64,000 bases of DNA from Actinomycetota bacterium (lineage in GTDB: Bacteria > Actinomycetota > JAHEXW01). The notes beneath the pieces are model-generated. The model made no database searches. It saw nothing but the letters and a program-made list of their open reading frames with translations, and was not told the origin of the DNA. The position numbers were made by a program, and so were the translations under genes. The stretch covers positions 19,860-83,859 of the forward strand of contig JANXYU010000019.1 of the NCBI GenBank assembly GCA_025355855.1, given 5' to 3'. Positions 51,714 to 60,099 of the stretch are shown in pieces (position 1 is the stretch's first letter; each line of letters starts with the position of its first letter).

Positions 51714-52373
51714 ATGAAAGCCGCCATAATCATTTCCGCGTACAATGAGGCGTCCCGCATAGGCGCAGTCATCGAAGCCGCTTTAGCCAGCCTGGAAGCC
51801 GACGAGGTCATTATTGTCGATGACGGCAGTTCAGACGGCACGGCTGAGACCGCGGCTGCTTACCCGGTCAAAGTGATACACCGCAGCCGTAATGTGGGCA
51901 AGGGTGGAGCGATGGTCGCCGGCATGCGCGCCACGGACGCTGACGTGCTGGTCTTTATCGACGCTGATCTGACAGGGTTGGCGGGTGCGCACCTCGATGC
52001 GCTTATCAAACCGCTGCGCGATGATCCCGATCTTGAAATGACAGCGGGGCGCTTTGTTGGCGGCCGCTTAGCCACCAATCTGAGCCAAAAACTCATGCCC
52101 AGCATCAACAGTCAACGGGCCATCCGGCGCGCTGTCATGGACAAAGTGCCTGACTTCAGGGGATCGCGTTATGGCGTGGAGACAGTCATAAACGACTACG
52201 TTAAGCACGCTAACGTGACGACTATGGCGGTCAAGCTGGATGGCGTTTCGCAGGTTATGAAAGAAGAAAAGAACGGCCTGGCTAAAGGCGCATATCAACG
52301 GGCTCGGATGTACGGCGACATCATCAAAAGCAAATCACCCCGGGGCGCGAAAAAGAAGAACACACCGAGCTAA
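51714..52373 (+). CDS. glycosyltransferase family 2
   Basis: A 219-residue GT-A fold glycosyltransferase. The N-terminal segment SAYNEASRIGAVIEAAL, EVIIVDDGSSDGTAE and the DxD-type VFIDADLTGL motif identify family GT2. It lacks an obvious membrane anchor at the N-terminus, and the C-terminal tail is highly basic. Acceptor and donor cannot be told; a lipid-linked sugar is possible. It ends the proS block and faces the ubiA gene. Confidence 0.88.
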   Translation: MKAAIIISAYNEASRIGAVIEAALASLEADEVIIVDDGSSDGTAETAAAYPVKVIHRSRNVGKGGAMVAGMRATDADVLVFIDADLTGLAGAHLDALIKPLRDDPDLEMTAGRFVGGRLATNLSQKLMPSINSQRAIRRAVMDKVPDFRGSRYGVETVINDYVKHANVTTMAVKLDGVSQVMKEEKNGLAKGAYQRARMYGDIIKSKSPRGAKKKNTPS

Positions 52374-52417
52374 AATCCACGCCTTACGTCTTTGAACTTG
52401 AAACACTCTCGTGCGGT

Positions 52418-53350
52418 CTATAGCCAGACGACCAGCATAAGCAGGATGATAATCATTAAGTTAAGCAGAATCGTCCCCAAGCACAGCTTCTCCAGCGCTG
52501 CCGGCCGCTTCCAAAGTCCGACGATCATGGTGGTCATTAGGAGCAGACATAGGATGGCTGGTATGAATAGCACCAGCAGTTTCCATGTCAAGAAATACGT
52601 GACGCCGAGGAAGATGAGAGAGCCAATGGTTGCGACTCCAAGCGAGCCATACAACCAGACGGCGCGATGGGGACCTAACCTAGCGACAAGATTATTCTTT
52701 TTGGACGCCTTATCTGACGCGTAATCCGGGTATTCACATATGAGACCCGCCAGGACGATGCTTGTTACGACCGGCACGCCAACAAGGAGCACATATATGC
52801 CGGGCAGCACGCCTGTCAAAAGGTAATAAGCGACGACAATCGGCAGCCAAGCGATGGTCAGGCCGTCGAAAACCTCGCCGAGACCGCGATAAATGAGCTG
52901 AAACGGTTTGCCCGTATAGGCGTAGCCGACGACCATGGCCGCGATTCCGAGCGGCAAAGTCCACGGGCCGGTGTTGTAGACGAACTTAATGATCAAACCG
53001 ACCAAGACCGCCAGCGAAGCGCAGGCGCCCGCAGCTATCAAAACCTGCTGGCGGGGAACAAGATTTTCGGGCAGCGAGCGAGAGCCACCGGAAAATCTGT
53101 TAAACGTGGTGTTGTCCGCATCAGTTTCGGAATCGAAGTACTCATTAACGAGGAAGGTCATGGCCATAATGAGGATAACGGCCAAGGATCCTAGACCTAA
53201 AAGGCCCCAATTCAAGGTCGCGCCGCTTTTTGCTGCCAGTAACGCCCCCAGCCCGAACGGCAATACACCAATCAAGTAGAATGGCGGGTCTCGGAAGACA
53301 TTTATCCACCCGATAGTCTTGGTTTGTTGAATCGCTATAGTTGTCATCAT
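52418..53350 (-). CDS. UbiA family prenyltransferase
   Basis: A 310-residue membrane protein with about eight or nine helices and the two aspartate-rich motifs of the UbiA family: NEYFDSETDADN and EYPDYASDKASKKN. Members attach prenyl chains to aromatic acceptors in quinone synthesis (MenA or UbiA) or to other acceptors. The acceptor cannot be told here. It overlaps fprA by 4 bases and is the last gene of a minus-strand operon; no other menaquinone genes are in the window. Confidence 0.82.
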   Translation of the reverse strand: MMTTIAIQQTKTIGWINVFRDPPFYLIGVLPFGLGALLAAKSGATLNWGLLGLGSLAVILIMAMTFLVNEYFDSETDADNTTFNRFSGGSRSLPENLVPRQQVLIAAGACASLAVLVGLIIKFVYNTGPWTLPLGIAAMVVGYAYTGKPFQLIYRGLGEVFDGLTIAWLPIVVAYYLLTGVLPGIYVLLVGVPVVTSIVLAGLICEYPDYASDKASKKNNLVARLGPHRAVWLYGSLGVATIGSLIFLGVTYFLTWKLLVLFIPAILCLLLMTTMIVGLWKRPAALEKLCLGTILLNLMIIILLMLVVWL

Positions 53351-54522
53351 AGTGCCTTGTGTTTCTCAGCGATCTCGTCGGCTAACGCGTCAACGCGGGC
53401 CAGGGCTTCTTGACGCGGGTAACCCTTAACGAGAACAGGCTCGATCAACTCCAACGGCAGGTCGCCGACGATGTTGCTCAGTGTTTCAACTGTCTTGCCG
53501 CCCCAGCCATATGAGCCGATGATCGAAGCGAAACGTGTTTTCGGCTTGAGCGCTGCGACCAGCGTCGCGGCGTAGATAACCAAGGGATGCGGATTGGCCA
53601 GAACGGTCGGCGTGCCAATGACTATCGTAGCGGCATCGACCAGGTCGGCCGCCATCTCCCCGATATCGGTGCGGCTTAAGAAATATTGTTTAACCATAAT
53701 ACCGCGGCGCGTTAACTCATCAGTCAAATAATCGACCATATAGCGGGTACTGCCATGCATCGAAACGAACGGTATGACGACCTTGTTAACAACAACGTCG
53801 CTTACCCATAGTTTGTAGGCGTCCAGGATTAAGTCAGGCTTATCGTAGACAGGGCCGTGGCTAGGAGCTATCATCTTAATCTCGATATCCGCCAGTTTTT
53901 CCAAGTTGCGCCCGACTTGCCCGGCAAAAGGCATCATGATCTCAGCGTAGTATCTTTTGGCGGCGTGATAGACACCGGGTGCCTGACTGACAAAAAGGTC
54001 GTTAGCCGCCAGGTGGGAACCGAAGAAATCGCAAGAGAACAGTATCTTATCTTCTTCCAGGTAGGTCACCATCGTTTCCGGCCAATGAACCCACGGTGTC
54101 ATAATGAAACGCAGGGTCCGGCCGCCTAAATCGAGAGTGTCGCCGTCGGCTACGGTCATAAACTTCTCGTCAGGAAGTTCTAACAGGTCCATCAAGATGG
54201 GTTTTGCCTTGCCGCTACAGACGATAATCGCTTCGGGATACGTCGCGATAATATCAGGGAGGCTACCCGAATGATCCTGCTCACCGTGGTGGGCAACGAT
54301 GAAGTCGAGCTTGCTCACGTCCGCTTCGACCAGGTTGGCCAAAAGCACGTCGCACATCGCCGGATCGACGGTGTCGAGCAGAGCTGTCGCAATCTTGCCT
54401 TCGACCAGGTAAGAGTTATAGCTCGTGCCTTCCGGCAAGGGGATTAGTTCGTCAAACAGGCGTCGATCCCAATCGACGGCGCCAACCGCCCTGACTCCAT
54501 TTTTGATTTTACGAACCGCCAT
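53347..54522 (-). CDS. FprA/FDP-type diiron flavoprotein
   Basis: A 391-residue flavodiiron protein: an N-terminal metallo-beta-lactamase diiron domain and a C-terminal FMN-binding flavodoxin domain. The iron ligands include HHGEQDHSG (H-x-E-x-D) and later histidines in the WVHWPETM and PSHGPVYD segments. Such proteins reduce oxygen to water or nitric oxide to nitrous oxide, taking electrons from rubredoxin, the gene for which lies directly upstream. The ATG at 54522 has AAGGAGG ahead; the frame extends 53 codons further through the rubredoxin gene. Confidence 0.92.
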   Translation of the reverse strand: MAVRKIKNGVRAVGAVDWDRRLFDELIPLPEGTSYNSYLVEGKIATALLDTVDPAMCDVLLANLVEADVSKLDFIVAHHGEQDHSGSLPDIIATYPEAIIVCSGKAKPILMDLLELPDEKFMTVADGDTLDLGGRTLRFIMTPWVHWPETMVTYLEEDKILFSCDFFGSHLAANDLFVSQAPGVYHAAKRYYAEIMMPFAGQVGRNLEKLADIEIKMIAPSHGPVYDKPDLILDAYKLWVSDVVVNKVVIPFVSMHGSTRYMVDYLTDELTRRGIMVKQYFLSRTDIGEMAADLVDAATIVIGTPTVLANPHPLVIYAATLVAALKPKTRFASIIGSYGWGGKTVETLSNIVGDLPLELIEPVLVKGYPRQEALARVDALADEIAEKHKAL

Positions 54523-54544
54523 TTCGGCCTCCTTCGTATGGCCT

Positions 54545-54706
54545 TTAAGCCAGCTTGACGAATTGATCTTTACCGGCGCCGCACTCGGGGCAGACCCAAT
54601 CGGCGGGCACGTCATCCCACTTCGTTCCGGCTTTGACGCCGCCGTCGGGGTCGCCCAACGCCGGGTCGTAGATATATCCACAAACGGTACATTTGTACTT
54701 TGGCAT
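54545..54706 (-). CDS. rubredoxin
   Basis: A 53-residue rubredoxin, [18 protein letters not shown] onward, with the two iron-binding knuckles CTVCG and CPECG and the conserved [11 protein letters not shown] loop. It transfers single electrons to partners such as the flavodiiron protein encoded 22 bases downstream. The ATG at 54706 has GAGGAGG 7 bases upstream. The gene is small but complete. Confidence 0.95.
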   Translation of the reverse strand: MPKYKCTVCGYIYDPALGDPDGGVKAGTKWDDVPADWVCPECGAGKDQFVKLA

Positions 54707-54725
54707 GGTATTAGCCTCCTCTGGG

Positions 54726-55577
54726 CTAGCGGTAACTGGCCAGCAGTTTGTCTAAAGCGTCGCGCGTTTCGTCGGGCGTTCTTCCAGCCTCACTCGGGTT
54801 AACCTCAAACACGGGCGCGTCACCCTCATAGAAAATCCCCAGCGGTATCCGCGCGGCGGAGTTGTAGTCCCACTCCCTGGCCCGTTTTACCGCCAAGTCA
54901 TAGTCGGTCGCGTCATGGTTTTCGAGGGCGTAAGTACGGGCCGTGTATTCCTCGTATTGATTGAAATAGGTGACGCAGACCTGCAGAACGTCGATAAACG
55001 AGAAGCCTTTGTGCGCGATTGCAGCCCGAAAAATCTCCTTCAGATTCTCAATACCGTGGGAATAGCCTCGGGCCACAAACGTGGCGCCGCTCGTTAACAT
55101 TAGGGCCAATGGGTTAAGCGGTAGCTCGATCGACCCGGCTGGCGTGGACCGTCCCCTGAAGCCCAACGGTGATGTTGGCGTGTATTGGCCGGTTGTCAGT
55201 CCATAGACCCGGTTGTCATGCACGATCATAGTCATATCCACATTGCGTTTAGCCGCGAATATAAGATGTTCCAAGCCCTCGCCGTACGCGTCACCGTCAC
55301 CGGCGTGACAGATCACTCGTAAATCCGGGTCGCCGATTTTTATGCCCTCTGCAGCCGGCGTGGCGCGGCCGTGAATAGAATAGAAACTGTTGACATTGAC
55401 GTAGTCGGCTATTTTGGCGTGACAGCCGATTCCCGCTACAAGCACGGTCCGAGACAGGTCGGGCTGGCTGTGATCAAGCTCGGCCAGGACAGCTCGCATC
55501 GCGTTCAGGATAGAGAAGTTGCCGCAACCTGGGCACCAGGTGTTGGGCGCGCCGGTATCCAGCTCTTTTCCGATCAT
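54726..55577 (-). CDS. 2-oxoacid:ferredoxin oxidoreductase, beta subunit
   Basis: A 283-residue beta subunit with cysteines for a 4Fe-4S cluster ([11 protein letters not shown] and [10 protein letters not shown]) and the thiamine diphosphate/magnesium motif [13 protein letters not shown]. It pairs with the alpha-gamma subunit just upstream, overlapping it by 4 bases. The complex oxidises 2-oxoglutarate or another 2-oxoacid to the acyl-CoA with reduction of ferredoxin. ThDP supplied by the thiamine operon in this window would be its cofactor. Confidence 0.93.
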   Translation of the reverse strand: MIGKELDTGAPNTWCPGCGNFSILNAMRAVLAELDHSQPDLSRTVLVAGIGCHAKIADYVNVNSFYSIHGRATPAAEGIKIGDPDLRVICHAGDGDAYGEGLEHLIFAAKRNVDMTMIVHDNRVYGLTTGQYTPTSPLGFRGRSTPAGSIELPLNPLALMLTSGATFVARGYSHGIENLKEIFRAAIAHKGFSFIDVLQVCVTYFNQYEEYTARTYALENHDATDYDLAVKRAREWDYNSAARIPLGIFYEGDAPVFEVNPSEAGRTPDETRDALDKLLASYR

Positions 55578-57196
55578 ACCGGCGACGCCTCCTTGACAGC
55601 CGTCAGCGCGGCTGAAAGTTCTTCCAAGCTGAAAGCGCGCCCGTCATATTTGCGGACGCTTTCTGTAGCTGTAAAATCATGCAAACGTAAGAGTTTCTTT
55701 AGTTGACCGGTTGCGTTATTTTCGACGACAATGCTCAGTCGAGCTCCGCGCATCGCTTCAGCGAACTGCGCGGCGGGGAAGGGCGCCAAAACAACCGGCT
55801 GGACGACTCGCCAGCCGAAGGCCGCCGCCGCTTCCACGCAGACCCCTTTATTGGAGCCCCAGCAGATAATGGCTGTCGCCGCTTCTTTGTCCCCGTATAC
55901 TTTCACCGGCTCGCAGGCGGCCAAATCCGACGCAATGGGGCCGGTCTTGGCGAGGCGTTTGTCCTGCATCGCTTTAGTTATCGCAGCATCTTCGGTCGTA
56001 AGGCCGGTTTCGTCATGTTCGTAGCTATCAATCTTGAACACTTTTGACCAATCGCGCGGCGGCGCTTCGTATCTTTCTATGGCGGTCGGCTCGTTGACAT
56101 CGAAGCTATATGTCCCCTCGCCGCCATTTTTATCTGTTAGCAGAATCACCGGCACCCGATGTTTGGCGGCCATATTTAGCGCGATTTGGGCCCACTGAAA
56201 TGATTCCTCGGCGTCGCCCGGGGCAACAACCAGGCGGCTGAACTCGCCTTGTCCGGCGTTAAGCGCAAACCCCAGCTCGGTTTGAGAAGAATAGGTCGGC
56301 AGCCCAGTCGACGGTCCCGGCCGCATGCCGAGGACGACCACTAAGGGAAGCTCGGCCATGGCGGCAAAACTGAAGCCCTCCGTCATCAAGCAAAAGCCGC
56401 CTCCGGATGTGCCCACGGCAACCTTATCCCCGGTATAAGATGCGCCCAACGCCATCAAGATGACCCCGATCTCACTCTCCGGATGGACCACTTTTAGGCC
56501 GAATAGTGGCGCGACTTCCGCCAGAAAATGCAGGATACTAGAGGTCGGCGTCATTGGGTAAGCGATATATGAATCCAGGCCTCCTTGCAGTAATCCCATT
56601 GCGAGCGCTTCGTTTCCAGTTAAGACAGGTAAAGCGACCCGGTCCAAATTGGGGACCATAAAGACAGGTGAGGCGGCGTCATAACCGCGGCGAGCCACCG
56701 CCAGATTCTGGGGCAGGGATTTAGGGAGTCTTCTGGTCAACACCGCAGACGCGTCGGTCCACTCCAGCCCCAAGGCGCGCGCCAAAGCGCCGATCATGAT
56801 TGAATTGCGCGTAATGGGCGGGGCCGATTCGGCGGCCAGGATATCCTGTAAGGGAATCGCCTGAATCGTCGCGCCGTCAGCAATGATCGGAGCTGCGGCC
56901 TTGTCTTCAGTCGCGTCGTAGAGAAGAGCCCCACCGTCTCTCAGCCTTCCGGCGTGCGCATCGATTGTTTCCCGGTTCATTGCGATGACGATATCTACTT
57001 GGTCGCGGTGGCAGTAGACCTTATCCGAGGACGCCCGGATAATGGAAAAGGTATGCCCGCCGCGGATGATGGACGGATACTCGCGGTAGACATATTGATA
57101 GTAACCGAGAGTGTTGAGAAGATCGTTGATCACAACCCCGGCGCGGTCAATGCCGTCTCCGGCTTTGCCGCCGATCAGTATGGAGAATTCTTTCAT
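55574..57196 (-). CDS. 2-oxoacid:ferredoxin oxidoreductase, gamma-alpha fused subunit
   Basis: A 540-residue fused subunit. The N-terminal approximately 180 residues form the gamma domain (FSILIGGKAGDGIDRAG, the CoA-binding-like Rossmann part). The rest is the alpha domain with GNEALAMGLLQGGLDSYIAYPMTPTSSILHF, VGTSGGGFCLMTEGFS and the RPGPSTGLPTYSSQ block. This gamma-alpha plus beta pattern matches the KorAB type. Substrate may be 2-oxoglutarate, but branched or aryl oxoacids cannot be excluded. AAAGGG precedes the ATG at 57196. Confidence 0.92.
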   Translation of the reverse strand: MKEFSILIGGKAGDGIDRAGVVINDLLNTLGYYQYVYREYPSIIRGGHTFSIIRASSDKVYCHRDQVDIVIAMNRETIDAHAGRLRDGGALLYDATEDKAAAPIIADGATIQAIPLQDILAAESAPPITRNSIMIGALARALGLEWTDASAVLTRRLPKSLPQNLAVARRGYDAASPVFMVPNLDRVALPVLTGNEALAMGLLQGGLDSYIAYPMTPTSSILHFLAEVAPLFGLKVVHPESEIGVILMALGASYTGDKVAVGTSGGGFCLMTEGFSFAAMAELPLVVVLGMRPGPSTGLPTYSSQTELGFALNAGQGEFSRLVVAPGDAEESFQWAQIALNMAAKHRVPVILLTDKNGGEGTYSFDVNEPTAIERYEAPPRDWSKVFKIDSYEHDETGLTTEDAAITKAMQDKRLAKTGPIASDLAACEPVKVYGDKEAATAIICWGSNKGVCVEAAAAFGWRVVQPVVLAPFPAAQFAEAMRGARLSIVVENNATGQLKKLLRLHDFTATESVRKYDGRAFSLEELSAALTAVKEASPV

Positions 57197-57223
57197 CTTG
57201 ACCCTTTCTGTTGAATAATGCTC

Positions 57224-57252
57224 ATTGTCGCCTACTGAAATATGAATGACAA
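57224..57252 (-). promoter_or_regulatory. promoter of the kor-rubredoxin-fprA operon
   Basis: On the minus strand TTGTCA (57247-57252) and GACAAT (57224-57229) lie 17 bases apart, a reasonable sigma-70-type pair (-35 five of six, -10 four of six). It points toward the kor genes, about 30 bases ahead of the start. The divergent pilus promoter lies about 110 bases away. Confidence 0.5.
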
Positions 57253-57312
57253 CGAGGGAAAACCCTAGGTATTTGGCTTAAGTAAGTCGCCCGCTAAACC
57301 GATGTTACAGTT

Positions 57313-57391
57313 GTTAACTTAAGTTAATCAGGGTTAACAGATGTTAAGAGCTGTCTACGTTTGACAACTAATGTTAATTATTGATAACATT
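57313..57391 (+). promoter_or_regulatory. phased GTTAA operator array and promoter upstream of the pil operon
   Basis: GTTAA occurs at 57313, 57323, 57333, 57343 and 57373: the first four exactly 10 bases apart, the fifth 30 bases further, all on one helical phase. The first two lie in a perfect 14-base palindrome TTAACTTAAGTTAA. A promoter follows: TTGACA (57361-57366), 18 bases, then TGATAACAT, an extended -10 (57382-57390). AATGTTA and TAACATT form an 8-spaced inverted repeat (57370-57391) between and over the promoter elements. The pattern suits a multimeric DNA-binding protein; the small HTH gene immediately downstream is the natural candidate. Confidence 0.72.
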
Positions 57392-57433
57392 CAAATCAGC
57401 AGTATGAACAGGCAAAAGCTTAAGGTGGCGTAA

Positions 57434-57616
57434 ATGAAGACACTGATGACGGTGTCAGAGGTAGCAACTCACCTACGCGTTTCCAAAATGACGGTCTATC
57501 GTTTGATTAAAGTAGGCCAGCTGCCCGCTGTGCGCGTCGGGCGCGGTTACCGCATTAAGACTCAAGCGGTGGACCGATATCTGTCCAAAGAATCGACCCC
57601 CGTTCGCGGAGGCTAG
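57434..57616 (+). CDS. small MerR/excisionase-like (BldC-like) DNA-binding protein
   Basis: A 60-residue protein that is little more than a winged helix-turn-helix: MKTLMTVSEVATHLRVSKMT, then YRLIKVGQLPAVRVGRGYRI. It matches excisionase-family/BldC-type domains; the first helices EVATHLRVSKMTVYRLIK form the HTH and VGRGYRIK the wing. BldC in Streptomyces is a MerR-like protein that binds direct repeats as head-to-tail multimers. This gene directly follows an array of direct repeats and precedes pilM by 1 base, so it likely regulates its own operon. AAGGTGG is the ribosome binding site. Confidence 0.82.
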   Translation: MKTLMTVSEVATHLRVSKMTVYRLIKVGQLPAVRVGRGYRIKTQAVDRYLSKESTPVRGG

Positions 57617-57617
57617 A

Positions 57618-58748
57618 GTGGCATTCCTTTCATTCGGCAAACCATCGCACGCCGTCGGCGTGGATATCGGAACGCGCAGCATCCGGGTCGCCGAACTTAC
57701 GCTAGATAAACAACCGCCGATCTTAAACAAGGTTGGAATCGTTCGGATTCCTGAGAACCTTGTTGTTGACGGTGAGCTGGCCGATGTTAAAGCGGTTTCG
57801 GCCATTCTGAAGGATCTCTGGAGTAAGAACGGGTTTTCCAAAGATAACATTACGGTCGGCGTCGCCAATCAAAAGGTAATCGTCCGCGTCATTGATATGC
57901 CGAAGATGAACGAGGAAGAACTGAAGGGCGCTATCCGCTTTCAAGCCGCCGATTATATCCCCATGCCGGTCGAGGACACTATCATCGATTTCGAGATTCT
58001 CAAAGAGTACACAGTCAAAGATGACGAACAGAATATGAAAGTGCTGCTTGTCGCGGCCCAACGTGACATGATTCAAGGTTATGTAGAAGCCCTCGCCGGC
58101 GCTGGCCTATACCCAAAATCTATCGATGTAAAATCCTTTGCCATGATGCGTTCGCTGATCCCGAATCTGCCAGCCTTTCCGTCTGAAGAGGAATCGCGTC
58201 TGGCTATGGAGACGACATGTCTGCTGAACGTGGGCGCCGGGGTTAGTAACATGATAATCGTCGAAGAAGGCCTCCCATATTTCGTGCGCATCTTGTTGTT
58301 CGGTGGCAATGATTTTACGCGAGCGATCGCGGAGAACTTGAACATTTCTGAAGCTGACGCCGAGGAAGTTAAGATAACGCTTTCGGAAGGCGAGCCTGTC
58401 GGTTCGGGACCTTCCGCGGAAGGAAAACGGGAGCAACGACAAAAGGCCGACGAGATACTACGCAGCCGCATCGGTTCTTTTGTCCGTGAGATCAGGCGTT
58501 CAATCGACTATTGCCTCGACCAGACGGGCTGCCGGGCGCCGGCCTCTATCGTGATTAGCGGGCGCGGGGCGAAGATCAACGGCCTCAAAGAAGAATTAGA
58601 GAAAACACTACAGGTAACAGTCCGCGACGGTGACCCTTTACAGAACGTCAAAGTCGGTAAGATGCAGCTAAGCGAGACTGAGTTCGCCGACATTGCGCCG
58701 GCTTTATCGGTGCCTATCGGATTGGCCTTGCGAGGAACGGAAAAATGA
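57618..58748 (+). CDS. pilM: type IV pilus assembly protein PilM
   Basis: PilM is a cytoplasmic actin-like ATPase that anchors the pilus alignment complex by binding the N-terminus of PilN. The 376 residues start with VGVDIGTRSIRVAEL, the phosphate-binding loop, and contain the ILKDLWSKNGFSKDNITVGV segment and the LLNVGAGVSNMIIVEEGLPYFVR actin-type strand pair. The start is GTG with GCGGAGG ahead. It overlaps pilN by 4 bases. Confidence 0.92.
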   Translation: MAFLSFGKPSHAVGVDIGTRSIRVAELTLDKQPPILNKVGIVRIPENLVVDGELADVKAVSAILKDLWSKNGFSKDNITVGVANQKVIVRVIDMPKMNEEELKGAIRFQAADYIPMPVEDTIIDFEILKEYTVKDDEQNMKVLLVAAQRDMIQGYVEALAGAGLYPKSIDVKSFAMMRSLIPNLPAFPSEEESRLAMETTCLLNVGAGVSNMIIVEEGLPYFVRILLFGGNDFTRAIAENLNISEADAEEVKITLSEGEPVGSGPSAEGKREQRQKADEILRSRIGSFVREIRRSIDYCLDQTGCRAPASIVISGRGAKINGLKEELEKTLQVTVRDGDPLQNVKVGKMQLSETEFADIAPALSVPIGLALRGTEK

Positions 58749-59425
58749 CGCGCATCGACTTAATCCCACCGGAACTAGTTGAGAAGCACCAGGCGCGCCG
58801 GGTTATCAGCCTGATGGCTATCGGCGCCGGCGTGGTCTTTGGCGTTTTGCTCATAATTTACCTCTTGACTCTCGGCCAGATCATACTTGCCACCAACCGT
58901 GTCGATAAGATCAAGGCGCAAAACGTTCAGGTCCAAGCGTCCATCTCTAAACTCAAATCATACGACGACCGCAAGAAGGTGCTCGACGAGAGACAGAAGA
59001 TCATCGACACGATCGTTACTGACCAGGTGCAATGGTCCAGCGTTCTAAACGACATCAGTATGGTTGTCCCCAACGATGTCTGGTTGAAGAGCATCAAGAT
59101 CGACATCGCCCCGATTCTGGCGGCCAAGGAACAAGCAGCGGGGGCCTCAAACAAGACCCCGGCGCCGCCTGTTATCATCATCGGTGACGCTTTCGACCAC
59201 GCGGCCGTGGCTCGTTGGTTGGTGCATCTCGGGGAGATAAATCAATTCCGCAGCGTTTGGCTTGACTACGCTACCGAACAGGCTGTGACGGGGAGCACTA
59301 CAAGTACTCCAGGGACGAGCAGTACGCCTGCCGGCACGGGTGCGGCCGGCGTAAATGTCATCGAGTTCCAAACAACCGTGAAACTGACTAAATTCAGCGA
59401 CAAGGCCGGGACAACAAAGCCATGA
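58745..59425 (+). CDS. pilN: type IV pilus assembly protein PilN
   Basis: A 226-residue protein with the PilM-binding N-terminus IDLIPPELVE, one membrane helix (about 20-46) and an extracytoplasmic coiled/ferredoxin-like domain typical of PilN. It forms the inner-membrane alignment complex with PilM and PilO. Its C-terminal part carries a low-complexity stretch of Thr, Ser, Gly and Pro (around 185-205) absent from typical PilN. The start overlaps pilM and the stop overlaps pilO, both by 4 bases. Confidence 0.88.
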   Translation: MTRIDLIPPELVEKHQARRVISLMAIGAGVVFGVLLIIYLLTLGQIILATNRVDKIKAQNVQVQASISKLKSYDDRKKVLDERQKIIDTIVTDQVQWSSVLNDISMVVPNDVWLKSIKIDIAPILAAKEQAAGASNKTPAPPVIIIGDAFDHAAVARWLVHLGEINQFRSVWLDYATEQAVTGSTTSTPGTSSTPAGTGAAGVNVIEFQTTVKLTKFSDKAGTTKP

Positions 59426-60099
59426 AGTTGCCAAAGCTGACTGCCCGTCAACAAATAATCGCTGTCGGCGCCGCGCTAGCGGTATTGGCCGGTCTAGTTA
59501 TCGCATTCTTGGTTTTGCCGCAGATACTTAGACTCGGGTCGCTGGGTGTTCAGGAACAAAGCGCGCTGACCGAGCTAAACGCAGCCAAGGCTAGCTACGG
59601 ACAGCTGCAAGAGCTAAAGAAGACAAGCCGAAGAACTGAATCGGACCTGTTGCGCGTTGACCGCAAAGCGCCGGAGGAAGCCGAGTTGCCGGCTCTTATT
59701 ATTCAAATGCAAGATATATCAGTCAAATCCGGCACGGGCTTGCTCTCTATCAAACCGAGCGCGGTCATACAAAAGACTAGTTACGCACAGATCCCCATCG
59801 AGATTCAATTGAACGGGTATTTTTTCTCAATGCTTGATTTCATTTACCGCATCGAGAAACTGCCGCGCGTAATCAACATCACTGGCATCGAAATAAAGGA
59901 AGGCAAGCAGGGGTTGCCGAACATCGAAGCTAAGCTTTCGGCGCTCGCGTTCATTTCAACGCCGGGTGTCGTAGCGTCAACCGGCACCACGGGCGCGGCG
60001 CCCGCGACGAGCGCGACAACCGGATCGACGAGCGCGACAACCGGGGCGACCGGAACCAGCGGTACCGGGGGAACAGGAACGAGCGGGGGTACGCCATGA
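59422..60099 (+). CDS. pilO: type IV pilus assembly protein PilO
   Basis: A 225-residue inner-membrane protein: a short cytoplasmic segment, a membrane helix (about residues 10-32), a coiled-coil-like region (about 38-80) and a ferredoxin-like periplasmic domain. The C-terminal approximately 45 residues form a Thr/Gly/Ser/Ala-rich tail (TGTTGAAPATSATTGSTSAT onward), which is unlike the folded domain. Identification rests on the layout and operon position after pilM-pilN. It overlaps the next gene by 4 bases. Confidence 0.85.
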   Translation: MKLPKLTARQQIIAVGAALAVLAGLVIAFLVLPQILRLGSLGVQEQSALTELNAAKASYGQLQELKKTSRRTESDLLRVDRKAPEEAELPALIIQMQDISVKSGTGLLSIKPSAVIQKTSYAQIPIEIQLNGYFFSMLDFIYRIEKLPRVINITGIEIKEGKQGLPNIEAKLSALAFISTPGVVASTGTTGAAPATSATTGSTSATTGATGTSGTGGTGTSGGTP

